From assembly GCA_016716525.1 (NCBI GenBank), contig JADJWE010000006.1:186001-250000 (forward strand): a stretch of 64,000 nucleotides of DNA, in the 5' to 3' direction. Source of the stretch: Candidatus Flexicrinis affinis (GTDB lineage: Bacteria; Chloroflexota; Anaerolineae; Aggregatilineales; Phototrophicaceae). The position numbers and the translations under genes are program-made. A model generated the notes under the pieces. It was not told where the DNA came from, ran no database searches, and was given only the letters and a program-made list of their open reading frames with translations. Each line of letters starts with the position of its first letter. Positions within the stretch are counted from its first letter, which is position 1. This document shows positions 8,853 to 17,726 of this stretch, in pieces.

Positions 8853-11063
8853 ATGTCTCGCCGTACCGTTCTCCTTGCCGTGCTGTTGATCGCCGGCGGC
8901 TTGCTCTCCTTCGGGGCGAGCGCGCACGGATTCCTCGTGCGGGCCGTGCCCAACGACCGCGCCGTGCTCGAGCGTTCCCCGGCGCGCGTGCAGTACTGGT
9001 TCAGCGAAAGCCTCGAACCGGCCTTCTCCAGCTTGACTGTGCGCACCCCGGCCGGCGAGGTGATCGCTGAAGGTGGAAGCGACCCGGACAACACCGCTCT
9101 GTTGAGCGCGACCCTACCGCCCAATCTTCCTGACGGCGCCTACATCGCCGATCTACGCCTCGCGTTTGCCAGCGACGGCCACGTCATCGCCGAGACGCGC
9201 GTGTTTTTCGTCGGCGGCGAGGTCGCCGGGGTCGGCAGTGGTGTCGACGCCAGTGTCAACGTGGTCGAGGCCGTGTGGCGTGCCTTAACCGCCATCGGGC
9301 TGATCGTGAGCTTCGGCGCGGTCGGGCTGTATGCATGGGTGCTGCGTCCGGCGTGGGGCAGCGCGGCGCATCCTGCCGGTGGACTGCCTCCGCGCGTGAT
9401 GAATCGGCTGACGCTCGTACTCGCCATCGGCTTGGGCATGACGATCGTCGCGCAGATCGCCGCGCTCTTGCAGCAGTCAGTGACGTTCTTCGGCGTCGAT
9501 TTCGGGCTGGTGCTGTCCCAATCGCTGTGGGGCGTCGTGCGCAGTTCGACGTTCTTCGGCCAAGTATGGACAGCGCGCATGCTGGTGGTCGGCATCACCG
9601 CGGTGATGATCGCAGCAGCGTTCATCAACCGCCGCAGCCAACCCGAGCTCACCCGGCCGATGTGGTCGGCCGCGATGTGGGGGCTGGCGCTCGCGCTCGG
9701 CAGCCTTAGCGTGGTGAGCCACGCGCCCGGATCGCGGGCGGCGGCGTGGGCGGCAGTCTTCAACGACTGGACACACCTGCTGACGATTGCGCTGTGGGTC
9801 GGCGGATTGGCCGCGCTGGCGGCGGTCCTGCCTGCTGCACTGCGCCCGCTCGATCGTGAGGCTGCGCGCAAGGCACTGCTCGCCGCGCTGCGTCGCTTCT
9901 CGCCATTGGCCGCAGCATGTCTGTTCATCGTGATTGCGACCGGCGTGTTCAGCGCGTCGCTGTGGGTTCGCCCGGCCGATCTGGTCACGAGTTCGTACGG
10001 CCTGAGCCTGCTGGTCAAGCTGACGCTGGTGGCCGCGCTGGTTGGCGTGGGCGCGCTGCATCACGCGGCGCTCAACCCGCAGCGGTTCGACCGGTGGGCG
10101 GGCTGGGTCGAGCGCATCGGCGGGTGGCGCCGCACGCTGCGGATCGAGGCGGCGTTCGGTGTGCTGGCGCTGGCCGGTGCGGGTTGGTTGACTGCGACAC
10201 CGGTACCGGTACCGTCCGATGCGCTGGTGGCCGTCGCGCCGCTGACCGCCGTGCAGACCGTCGACGATCTCACCGTTTCGCTTTCGATCAGCCCGGGCGG
10301 GCCGGGGATTAACACGTTCGACGCGACCGTGACGCGGGCCGGCGAGCCCGTCACCAACGCCCGCGTGACGATGCAAGCCGTCAGCCCCGAGCGCGACGTG
10401 CGCGCGCCATGGAGCCACTTCGAACCTCTCGACAGCGGCGGCTACGCCACGGTCAACGCAGACATCGACCGCGAGGGGGCGTGGTGGACGCTGATCGACG
10501 TCGCCACACCAGACGGCGAGACGACCCGCGCCGCGTTCACGTTCGATGTCGCGCCGGACGCAGCGGTCGAGGCGACTATCCCGCTCAACCTCGTTCAGGC
10601 CGGCGCGCTGGCGCTGGCGATTGCTGCATTGATCGCGGCCCTGCGCCCGGTGTGGCGCGCGCTGTACCGTCGGCTCGACCTTTCGCCGCAGGCAGTGACG
10701 ATCGTGATCGTCACCGTGTTCGGCTCCGGCGCGGCGCTGGCGGCGGGATACTTGTTCATCGCAGCGGAGAACGAACGCTATTTCGCGACCGTCAATCCGC
10801 CGCCGCAGGTCGTCAACCCGACACTGCCTGACGCCGAATCGCTCGCACGTGGCGCGGCGTTGTTCGGGTCGGCGTGCGCGGGCTGGTCGCCCGACTCACC
10901 CGGCTGGGAGGCGCTGACGATCCGCCTCGACCGCACGCGGGACGAAGAGCTGTTTGCATTTACCCGCGACGGCTTCCGCGGCCTGCCCCCTTGTGATACC
11001 CTGACCGACGCCCAGCGCTGGGACGTCGTGAATTATGCTCGTTTCGCACTCCGTCCCGGATAA
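8853..11063 (+). CDS. CopC-CopD fusion with degenerate cytochrome c-like tail
   Basis: A membrane protein of the copper-resistance type, 736 residues. A signal segment (residues 1-24) leaves the mature protein starting with His (AHGFLVRAVPND), as in CopC, where the N-terminal His binds copper. The CopC beta-sandwich covers about 25-125, the polytopic CopD domain about 140-450, a periplasmic beta domain about 465-575, and two more membrane helices follow. The last 80 residues resemble a cytochrome c domain (ESLARGAALFGSACAGWS ... RWDVVNYARFAL), but CxxCH is replaced by CAGWS, so covalent haem is not expected. ATG 8853 is used; a GTG at 8847 is possible. The expected role is copper acquisition or tolerance. 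Confidence 0.87.
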   Translation: MSRRTVLLAVLLIAGGLLSFGASAHGFLVRAVPNDRAVLERSPARVQYWFSESLEPAFSSLTVRTPAGEVIAEGGSDPDNTALLSATLPPNLPDGAYIADLRLAFASDGHVIAETRVFFVGGEVAGVGSGVDASVNVVEAVWRALTAIGLIVSFGAVGLYAWVLRPAWGSAAHPAGGLPPRVMNRLTLVLAIGLGMTIVAQIAALLQQSVTFFGVDFGLVLSQSLWGVVRSSTFFGQVWTARMLVVGITAVMIAAAFINRRSQPELTRPMWSAAMWGLALALGSLSVVSHAPGSRAAAWAAVFNDWTHLLTIALWVGGLAALAAVLPAALRPLDREAARKALLAALRRFSPLAAACLFIVIATGVFSASLWVRPADLVTSSYGLSLLVKLTLVAALVGVGALHHAALNPQRFDRWAGWVERIGGWRRTLRIEAAFGVLALAGAGWLTATPVPVPSDALVAVAPLTAVQTVDDLTVSLSISPGGPGINTFDATVTRAGEPVTNARVTMQAVSPERDVRAPWSHFEPLDSGGYATVNADIDREGAWWTLIDVATPDGETTRAAFTFDVAPDAAVEATIPLNLVQAGALALAIAALIAALRPVWRALYRRLDLSPQAVTIVIVTVFGSGAALAAGYLFIAAENERYFATVNPPPQVVNPTLPDAESLARGAALFGSACAGWSPDSPGWEALTIRLDRTRDEELFAFTRDGFRGLPPCDTLTDAQRWDVVNYARFALRPG

Positions 11064-11075
11064 GGAATCCGTCCC

Positions 11076-11765
11076 ATGCCCGTGAATCTCGCATTCCATG
11101 ACACCGATGCTGCGCTCGCCGAAAAGCTCGCTGCCGACTTGAGCGCCGCGAAGATCAAAGGCCCCGGCACCCTCCTAATCGCGCTCATCTCGCGCGCCTC
11201 GGCCGCCGACGCCGATGTGCTGCGCCAGATCGACGAGGCCGCAGAACTGCGCCAGCACGTCATCCCGCTGCGGCTGGACGACGCGCCGCTCCCGCGCGTA
11301 ATCGACCATCTCGACGCACTCGACCTGCGTGAGGGGGCGTACCCGTTCGATCGGATCAAGGCACGCGTGGCGGAGCTCACCGCGCCGAACGCGCCGCGTC
11401 CGCTGACGACCCACACGGCGAGCTTGCGCCGGTCGAACCGCCGCGCGGCGATTGTGGTATCGATCATCGCCATCGCTATCTTCGCCATCGGCCTGTACGG
11501 GGTCGGCGTGCTGGGCATTCGCGCACCGCAAGACGAGTTCGACGCGGTGGAGACGGCCCGCATGGATCAGCGCAACACGCTCATCGCCCCGACGCTCGAG
11601 CCGTTGATTCCAGTCGGGCAGTTCGCTATCAGCCAGTTCGAGCTGACAGTGACCGCTGTGCCGACACGCCTGCGCGAGTATTTGATCGGCACCGTTACGG
11701 CCACGTCGCAGGGGACGTACATTCCATCGCCGACACCGCGCATCACCGCCACGCCGGGGGAATAG
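11076..11765 (+). CDS. TIR-like domain protein with one membrane helix
   Basis: A 229-residue protein. Residues 1-105 look like a divergent TIR fold: NLAFHDTDAALAEKLAADL as strand A/helix A, LLIALISRASAADADVLRQI as the strand-Ser region, and HVIPLRLDD as the third strand. After a basic linker (SLRRSNRRAA) one membrane helix follows at about 125-148 (IVVSIIAIAIFAIGLYGVGV). The remainder is an extracytoplasmic Thr/Pro-rich tail ending PSPTPRITATPGE. AAGGA is 9 bases before the ATG, and the CopCD stop lies only 12 bases upstream, so the genes are probably cotranscribed. The TIR assignment is inference from pattern. Whether the NADase glutamate is present is unclear. Confidence 0.6.
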   Translation: MPVNLAFHDTDAALAEKLAADLSAAKIKGPGTLLIALISRASAADADVLRQIDEAAELRQHVIPLRLDDAPLPRVIDHLDALDLREGAYPFDRIKARVAELTAPNAPRPLTTHTASLRRSNRRAAIVVSIIAIAIFAIGLYGVGVLGIRAPQDEFDAVETARMDQRNTLIAPTLEPLIPVGQFAISQFELTVTAVPTRLREYLIGTVTATSQGTYIPSPTPRITATPGE

Positions 11766-11918
11766 GCGAGCAGTGGCAAGTGATGAGTGCTGAGAATCCG
11801 CCGCATTCCTCGCTCGCTGACCATACTCGTCACTACGCCCCGATCAGGCACAGTTCACGCGGCCGGACCTCTGACTTCTGATTCCTGACTCCTGCCAACT
11901 GGCTCCTCCCCACTGCGT

Positions 11919-11924
11919 TATACT
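11919..11924 (+). promoter_or_regulatory. -10 box upstream of the dehydrogenase
   Basis: TATACT within GTTATACTCGG, 88 bases before the ATG at 12012. The surrounding 246-base gap also holds the dispersed repeat words AGTGATGAGTGCTGAG (11779) and TGATTCCTGACTCCTG. Confidence 0.5.
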
Positions 11925-12011
11925 CGGTCGCGCACCTGTTCAATCAGCCGCACCATCGCAACGCCCGGAGATTGCTCTATCGAATAGTCCAGTCACGTGA
12001 AAGGATTCCTT

Positions 12012-13436
12012 ATGGCCGTCACAGACCGCCCCGCCGCTTCTTTTAGCCAGAACGTCCACCACATGATCGACCGTGCCCTCACGCACTTCGATCTGCCCCC
12101 CGGCCTTGCCGAACTCATCAAGGCCTGCAACAGCGTCCTCGAAGTCCAGTTTCCCGTGCGCCTCGACAGCGGTGAATACCGCATCTTCCGCGGCTGGCGC
12201 GCCACGCACAGCGATCACCGCCTGCCGGTCAAGGGCGGCATTCGTTATTCACCTGACGTGCATCAGGACGAAGTCATCGCGCTGGCGACGCTGATGACGT
12301 TCAAGTGCGCCATCGTCAACGTGCCGTACGGCGGGTCGAAAGGCGGGCTGGAGATCGACCCGCGCCAGTACAGCGTCGACGAACTCGAGCGCATCACCCG
12401 CCGCTTCGCCCGAGAGCTGTACATGAAGGGTTACATTAGCCCGGCAACCAACGTCCCCGCGCCGGACATGGGCACCGGCGGACGCGAGATGGCGTGGATC
12501 GCCGATACGTACAAGGCGCTCAACCCGACCGACATCAATTATCTGGCATGCGTGACCGGCAAACCGCCCGAGCACGGCGGCATCCGCGGCCGTGTCGAGG
12601 CTACCGGACGCGGCGTGCAGTACGTCATCCGCGAGTTCTTCCGCCACCGCGACGACGTGCAGCTCGCGCGGCTTTCGCCGGGGCTGGCCGGGAAGCGCGC
12701 CGTTGTACAGGGACTGGGCAACGTCGGCTATCACGCCGCCAAGTTCCTATCGACCGAGGATGACGTGCGGGTTATCTGCGTGATCGAACGCGATGGCGCC
12801 GTGATCAACGAGGACGGCATCGACATCGACCACCTGCGCGCGCACATCGTCGAAACCGGCGGCGTCAAGGACTTCCCCGGCGGGCGCTTCGAATCGGATG
12901 GGCGTGGCGGACTGGAGATGGAGTGCGACATCTTGATCCCGGCCGCGATGGAAAGCCAGATCTCGCTCGAAAACGTCGACCGCATCAAAGCGCCGTTGAT
13001 CGTCGAGGCGGCTAACGGGCCGGTCACGTTCGACGCCGACTCGCGCTTGCGCGCGCGCGGCACGGTCGTGCTGCCGGATACGTACGTCAACGCGGGCGGC
13101 GTCACCGTCTCGTACTTCGAGTGGATCAAGAACATCTCGCACATCCGCTTCGGGCGCATGGATCGGCGGTTGGACGAGATGCGCAGCCAGCGGCTGATGG
13201 ACGCGCTGGAGGTGATGACCGGGCGCGAGCTGCCGGAGTCGCTGCGCAACGGGCTGATCCTCGACTCCGACGAGCTTACGCTGGTGCGCTCCGGCCTCGA
13301 CGATACGATGCGCTTGGCGTATCAGGAGATCAGCGAAGCGTTCCACCGCAACGAGAAGATCACCGATTTCCGGACGGCGGCGTTCTACGTGGCGATCAAG
13401 AAGATCGTGCAGACACACCTTGAAATGGGCGTCTAG
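12012..13436 (+). CDS. Glu/Leu/Phe/Val dehydrogenase (glutamate dehydrogenase-like)
   Basis: A 474-residue NAD(P)-dependent amino-acid dehydrogenase, probably glutamate dehydrogenase, linking 2-oxoglutarate and ammonium to glutamate. The substrate domain shows LPVKGGIRYSP and the catalytic lysine segment PYGGSKGGLEIDP, then PAPDMGTGGREM. The Rossmann domain has VVQGLGNVGYHAAKFL. ATG 12012 is preferred to GTG 11997 because AAAGGA lies 6 bases before the ATG. About 40 residues longer than typical hexameric bacterial enzymes. It is monocistronic. Confidence 0.93.
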   Translation: MAVTDRPAASFSQNVHHMIDRALTHFDLPPGLAELIKACNSVLEVQFPVRLDSGEYRIFRGWRATHSDHRLPVKGGIRYSPDVHQDEVIALATLMTFKCAIVNVPYGGSKGGLEIDPRQYSVDELERITRRFARELYMKGYISPATNVPAPDMGTGGREMAWIADTYKALNPTDINYLACVTGKPPEHGGIRGRVEATGRGVQYVIREFFRHRDDVQLARLSPGLAGKRAVVQGLGNVGYHAAKFLSTEDDVRVICVIERDGAVINEDGIDIDHLRAHIVETGGVKDFPGGRFESDGRGGLEMECDILIPAAMESQISLENVDRIKAPLIVEAANGPVTFDADSRLRARGTVVLPDTYVNAGGVTVSYFEWIKNISHIRFGRMDRRLDEMRSQRLMDALEVMTGRELPESLRNGLILDSDELTLVRSGLDDTMRLAYQEISEAFHRNEKITDFRTAAFYVAIKKIVQTHLEMGV

Positions 13437-13573
13437 CGATGTTAACCGGGATTTTGGCGATCACCCGCCAATGTCTTAAACGTGGCTTAACAACAAAACG
13501 CTAATCTTTAACCCGTGATCACCGATCACCTGTACATGGCAAGTGGTCATTCGATCGTAACTCAGGAGGCTGT

Positions 13574-14599
13574 ATGCGTTCTCGTTTTGTGATAGTTGCT
13601 ATTGTGGCGCTGCTGATCGTTGGCGCCGTCGTTCCGTCCGCGCTGGCGCAGGACGCGCTTGGCTCGGAGGGCAACCCGATTCAGGTGTACTTCGTACCGT
13701 CGGTTGAGGCGGGTGTCATCGTTTCCGGTGGCGAGGTCATGGCGCAGGCACTGGAAGCCGCGACTGGCCTGAGCTTCGAGGTGTTCGTGCCGACGTCGTA
13801 CGCGGCGACGGTCGAGGCCATGTGCGCCGCGCCGGACAGCTCGATGGGCTTCATCCCGGCCGCTGGCTACGTCATCGCCAACAACCGCTGCGGTGTCGAG
13901 GTTTCGGCCGCAGCCGTCCGCCGCGGCTGGCCGGTCTACTGGGCCGCCTACATCGCCCGCCGTGATAGCGGAATCCGCACCTTCAACGACCTGGCCGGCA
14001 AGAGCTGGGCTTACCCCGATGCCGGTTCGACCTCCGGCTTCATCTTCCCGTCGGTCGAGCTGGGTCTGGCTGGCATCGAGCCGGGCGAGCTGGTTGAGGC
14101 CGGTAGCCACAACAACGTCGTCACCGCCGTCTACAACGGCGAGGCCGACTTCGGCACCACGTTCTTCAGCCCGCCGGTCGGCGAATTTGGCGCATGGAGC
14201 ATCGGCGACAGCCCCGAGCCGTACGACCTGACCGTTGAAGACTCGTACATCGGTGACGACGGCAACCTGTACGTCGGCAACCTGCGTATCCTCGACGCCC
14301 GCGCCAACATCCGCGAGACCGCGCCGGACGTGATCGACGCCGTCAAGATCGTGCGCCTCAGCGCCCCGATCCCCAATGACACCCTGAGCTTCGGTCCGGA
14401 CTTCCCGGCGGAACTCGCCGATCAAATCGTCGACGCGCTGATCGAGTTCTCGGCGACCGAGGAATGGGCGCAGTCGATCGGCAGCGAGGACTTCTACGGC
14501 TGGAGCGGCCTCGAGCGCGTTAGCCCCAGCCTGTATGACATCGTGCGCGGTCAGTTCGACGTGCTGGGCCTGACCGAAGAAGACGTCTTCGGCAACTAA
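13574..14599 (+). CDS. phnD: Phosphonate/phosphite-type ABC transporter substrate-binding protein
   Basis: A 341-residue extracytoplasmic binding protein of the PhnD/SsuA/transferrin group. A signal peptide ends near residue 25 (PSALAQ). The mature part shows VYFVPSVEAGVIVSGGEVMAQ, then FIPAAGYVIANN, the hinge segment IRTFNDLAGKSWAYPD and GSTSGFIFPSVEL, all characteristic of the family. AGGAGG lies 5 bases before the ATG. It is first in the phnD-phnC-phnE set. The ligand may be phosphonate, phosphite or another small oxyanion. The sequence alone does not decide. Confidence 0.9.
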   Translation: MRSRFVIVAIVALLIVGAVVPSALAQDALGSEGNPIQVYFVPSVEAGVIVSGGEVMAQALEAATGLSFEVFVPTSYAATVEAMCAAPDSSMGFIPAAGYVIANNRCGVEVSAAAVRRGWPVYWAAYIARRDSGIRTFNDLAGKSWAYPDAGSTSGFIFPSVELGLAGIEPGELVEAGSHNNVVTAVYNGEADFGTTFFSPPVGEFGAWSIGDSPEPYDLTVEDSYIGDDGNLYVGNLRILDARANIRETAPDVIDAVKIVRLSAPIPNDTLSFGPDFPAELADQIVDALIEFSATEEWAQSIGSEDFYGWSGLERVSPSLYDIVRGQFDVLGLTEEDVFGN

Positions 14600-14635
14600 G
14601 GTCGTTTCGGCCTTAGCACCCGTTGGGTATACTAC

Positions 14636-14667
14636 GGGCAGGGAGGCACCTCCCTGCCCGGTTTTAT
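14636..14667 (+). terminator. Strong hairpin between phnD and phnC
   Basis: An almost perfect 11-bp stem (GGGCAGGGAGG / CCTCCCTGCCC) is followed by GGTTTTATTT. A -10-like TATACT sits at 14628-14633 just before it. This may be a partial terminator that raises binding-protein mRNA over the permease genes. Confidence 0.85.
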
Positions 14668-14680
14668 TTGAGTACATGCG

Positions 14681-15439
14681 ATGCTGATTATCGAAAACCT
14701 CACCAAGATCTACGACAACGGCTTCAAAGCGCTGGACAACATCAACCTCGAGATTCCGGACGGCCAGTTCGTCTCGATTATCGGCTTGAGCGGCTCCGGC
14801 AAATCGACCCTGCTGCGCTGCATCAACCGACTGATCAAGCCGACCCACGGGCGCATCATTTGGAATGGCATCGATATCACCGCGGCCAACGAGGAAGACG
14901 TGCGCGCGATCCGGCGGCGCATCGGCATGATCTTTCAGCAGTTCAACCTCGTCAAACGCTCGTCGGTCATCACCAACGTGCTGCAAGGGCGGCTCGGGTA
15001 TACCAACCCGCTGTTCAGCTTCATCAATTACTTCCCCAGAAGCGACCGAGACGAGGCGCTGGCAAATCTGCAGCGCGTCGGCATCAAGGAGCAGGCATAC
15101 AAGCGAGCCAGCGCGCTCAGTGGCGGTCAGCAGCAGCGCGTCGGAATCGCTCGCGCGCTGATGCAGCAGCCCGAGCTGATGCTGGCCGACGAACCGGTCG
15201 CCAGCCTCGACCCGGCGACGTCGCACAGCGTGATGAAGTACCTCGAAATCCTGAATCAGGAGGACGGCATCACGGTGTTGTGCAGCCTCCATTTCCTCTC
15301 GCTCGCGCGGGCTTACTCCGATCGCGTAATCGCGCTTAAAGACGGCGTGCTGATGTTCGACGGCGGCCCGCAGGAAATCGACAACGTTCGCTTCAAGGAA
15401 ATCTACGGCGAAGACGCCGTGGAAGTCCAGATCAACTAG
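14681..15439 (+). CDS. phnC: Phosphonate-type ABC transporter ATPase
   Basis: A 252-residue ABC ATPase that energises the PhnDCE importer. Walker A is GLSGSGKST at 35-43, Q-loop FQQFNL near 85, signature LSGGQQQR at 146-153, Walker B LMLADEP at 166-172, and the switch His lies in CSLHFLSLA. The insertion LQGRLGYTNPLFSFINYFP after the Q-loop is typical of PhnC. It stops 21 bases before phnE. No clear ribosome-binding site is seen. Confidence 0.94.
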   Translation: MLIIENLTKIYDNGFKALDNINLEIPDGQFVSIIGLSGSGKSTLLRCINRLIKPTHGRIIWNGIDITAANEEDVRAIRRRIGMIFQQFNLVKRSSVITNVLQGRLGYTNPLFSFINYFPRSDRDEALANLQRVGIKEQAYKRASALSGGQQQRVGIARALMQQPELMLADEPVASLDPATSHSVMKYLEILNQEDGITVLCSLHFLSLARAYSDRVIALKDGVLMFDGGPQEIDNVRFKEIYGEDAVEVQIN

Positions 15440-15460
15440 GCGTAGGACGGAAAAGCCATC

Positions 15461-17605
15461 ATGCTCACGCCTCCAACCGATTCTCGCAAGGCACTCCGCC
15501 GTCTGCTCATGATCGCGGCGATCACGGCTGGGTTCCTGATCTACAGCTACGGCTGGACGATCACCGATATCGACCTCGTCAAGCCACAGGAACTGCCACG
15601 GCAGGAAGGCGTCACCCGCGCGCTGCAAGAGCTGCTCAGTCCCAATCTATTCGATCAGGACACCGAGACCGAAATCTTCGGCACAGAGTTCCGCATCGGC
15701 TGTGATACCGGCGACCTGCCGGACGTGGCGCAGGCCGCCACGGGCGAACCCGCCCTCACGATCGAACCGGCCTGTGGCGAGCCGGGCGACCGCGTATTCT
15801 TCAGCATCGGCAATCTGCCGGTCAACGCGCGCAGCGGCCTGCGCTGGGTGACCGCCTCGGGCGAGGGCCGCCCGCGGGATGTGTTCGTAAGCGAAGATGC
15901 ACCGCGCGGACGCAATCAGTTCTTTATCCATTCCGACGGCGGCTATTCGGGCTACATCGAAATCCCGCGCATCGCCGGCACGACCGGGGAAGTCCATCGG
16001 CTTGAACTGGGCGTCGTCATCCCGATCGGGACGCCGTACGCGAGCCCGACGCTGGAAGAGGTCATTCGCCGTATGATCGAGACGATCTTTATGGCGCTGA
16101 TGGCGACCACCATCTCGATCCCGATCTCGGTGGCGATCAGCTTCTTCGCCGCGTACAACCTGATGCGCCCGATCAAGATGCAGTTGGGCAGCGCGATGCT
16201 GTGGCTGGCGGTGCTGCCGTTCGGTTTCCTGCTTGGGGCATGGCTGCTGACCGAAGTGATGCGATTCACGTTCGAGATCGGCAGTTTCCGCGCCTTCAAC
16301 GCCACACCTGCCGTCATCGGCTTGAGCCTGCTGGTCGGCGTCACGGCCGCGACGCGCACGACCACGCTGCAACCTGACACGGGCCTCGCCCGACTCCGGC
16401 AGATCGCCACGCGGCTTGCTGCAATGGTGGTGGTGGCTGCGGTCATCGGCCTGATTGGCGGGTTCGGAATTGCCGGTCAGGATGGCCTCAGCGACCTCGC
16501 GTCGCGCTTCGAGCCGGACGGAAATCTGCTCTCCGGCATCCTGAACAGCATCGGCCGGATGGTCGGCATTCTCGGCGGAATCATTGAGCTGGCAACCCCT
16601 CTCATCGCTGGTGCGATCGCGGCGCTCATGCTTCCCGGACTCGTCAACGAACTTGTTAAGCCGATCCTGCGCACCGTGACCGGCGCGGCGAACCATGCCA
16701 TCGGCGCGGTGCTCGGCGGCATCAGCGGCGCCTTTGCGATGGGTGCCGTCGCCGCGGTTGCGATGGGCGCGGCACTGCTCGGCCTGCTGCCGGTGTTGGT
16801 CGGGGCGCTGTTGGGACGCGCTGCCATTACAGGTATCGTGAACCGCTTCTTCCCGCCGCCGCCGGTTTTCCTCGTGACCAACACGGGCCGCACGGTGCGT
16901 TCGCTGGTCGGCCTCGCCGGGGCGCTGGTTTCCGGATACGCCACGTTCCTGATCCTCAACGTTGGCCGCACGTTGATCGACGGCACGCTGCCGCCGGTCG
17001 AGAACGGCTCACTGCTCGGCCTCGTCACGCTGCCGACCTATATGCTGACTGCGATGACGATCGGCCTCGTGCTGGGCGCCACGGCCGGCGGGTTCAGCGG
17101 CGTGCGCGGATCGTTCGCCATCGGCGACGTGCTGTACGGCTTCACGCGCAACATCTTGAACGCCCTGCGCTCGATCGAACCGCTGATCATGGCGCTGATC
17201 TTTGTGGTGTGGGTGGGCATCGGCCCGTTCGCCGGCGTGCTCGCGCTGACGCTGCACTCGATCGCCTCGCTTGGCAAGCTGTACAGCGAGCAGATCGAAA
17301 CGATCGACAACGGCCCGATCGAGGCGCTGCAGTCGACCGGCGCCAATCACCTGCAAACGGTGATCTACGCCGTCGTGCCGCAGATCGTCCCGCCCTACAT
17401 CGCCTTCACGATGTACCGCTGGGACATCAACGTGCGCATGTCGACGATCATCGGCTTCGTCGGTGGCGGCGGTATCGGCCTGCTGCTCAACCAGTACATC
17501 AACCTGCTGCGCTACAGCGACGCGGGCGTGGCAGTGCTGGCGATTGCGCTCGTCGTCTCGGTGCTCGACTACCTCAGCGCGGCCATCCGCGAGCGGTACA
17601 CGTAG
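15461..17605 (+). CDS. phnE: PhnE-like ABC permease with an N-terminal soluble domain and a large polytopic insert
   Basis: Membrane subunit of the importer, but 714 residues instead of the usual 260-300. One helix at about 14-30 is followed by an exported-looking beta domain (40-190). The PhnE fold then begins at 200-235 (IRRMIETIFMALMATTISIP). It is interrupted by about 325 residues of additional hydrophobic segments (236-560) before resuming at RNILNALRSIEPLIMALIFV (563). The coupling EAA-type loop is GPIEALQSTGANHLQT at 618-633, with the family end GFVGGGGIGLLLNQYINL. Both halves of the permease are intact, so this is an insertion, not a decay. The insert has Gly/Ala-rich helices and RFFPPPPVFLVTNTGRTVRS. 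Some of the extra helices may be a second, degenerate permease unit. Confidence 0.85.
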   Translation: MLTPPTDSRKALRRLLMIAAITAGFLIYSYGWTITDIDLVKPQELPRQEGVTRALQELLSPNLFDQDTETEIFGTEFRIGCDTGDLPDVAQAATGEPALTIEPACGEPGDRVFFSIGNLPVNARSGLRWVTASGEGRPRDVFVSEDAPRGRNQFFIHSDGGYSGYIEIPRIAGTTGEVHRLELGVVIPIGTPYASPTLEEVIRRMIETIFMALMATTISIPISVAISFFAAYNLMRPIKMQLGSAMLWLAVLPFGFLLGAWLLTEVMRFTFEIGSFRAFNATPAVIGLSLLVGVTAATRTTTLQPDTGLARLRQIATRLAAMVVVAAVIGLIGGFGIAGQDGLSDLASRFEPDGNLLSGILNSIGRMVGILGGIIELATPLIAGAIAALMLPGLVNELVKPILRTVTGAANHAIGAVLGGISGAFAMGAVAAVAMGAALLGLLPVLVGALLGRAAITGIVNRFFPPPPVFLVTNTGRTVRSLVGLAGALVSGYATFLILNVGRTLIDGTLPPVENGSLLGLVTLPTYMLTAMTIGLVLGATAGGFSGVRGSFAIGDVLYGFTRNILNALRSIEPLIMALIFVVWVGIGPFAGVLALTLHSIASLGKLYSEQIETIDNGPIEALQSTGANHLQTVIYAVVPQIVPPYIAFTMYRWDINVRMSTIIGFVGGGGIGLLLNQYINLLRYSDAGVAVLAIALVVSVLDYLSAAIRERYT

Positions 17606-17726
17606 CCACAAGGCCCCTGCAGTGCTGAGTGTGAAGTGATGAGAAACGAGCATAGCCCAACACTTCGAGTCGTATAGGGCTGCCATAGATCGGTGAAGTC
17701 AGCCGGGGCATCAGGACAGCGGAAAC

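Noticed and set aside
11997..12011. GTG 11997 as dehydrogenase start
   Set aside because: The AAAGGA ribosome-binding site would lie inside the coding part; it fits ATG 12012 well.
13562..15628. 688-codon minus-strand frame across phnD and phnC
   Set aside because: No family features; it lies opposite two recognised plus-strand genes and reflects GC-rich codon bias. Similar long antisense frames over glgB, sbcC, the CapA fusion, the aldo/keto reductase and the LCP gene were left out for the same reason.
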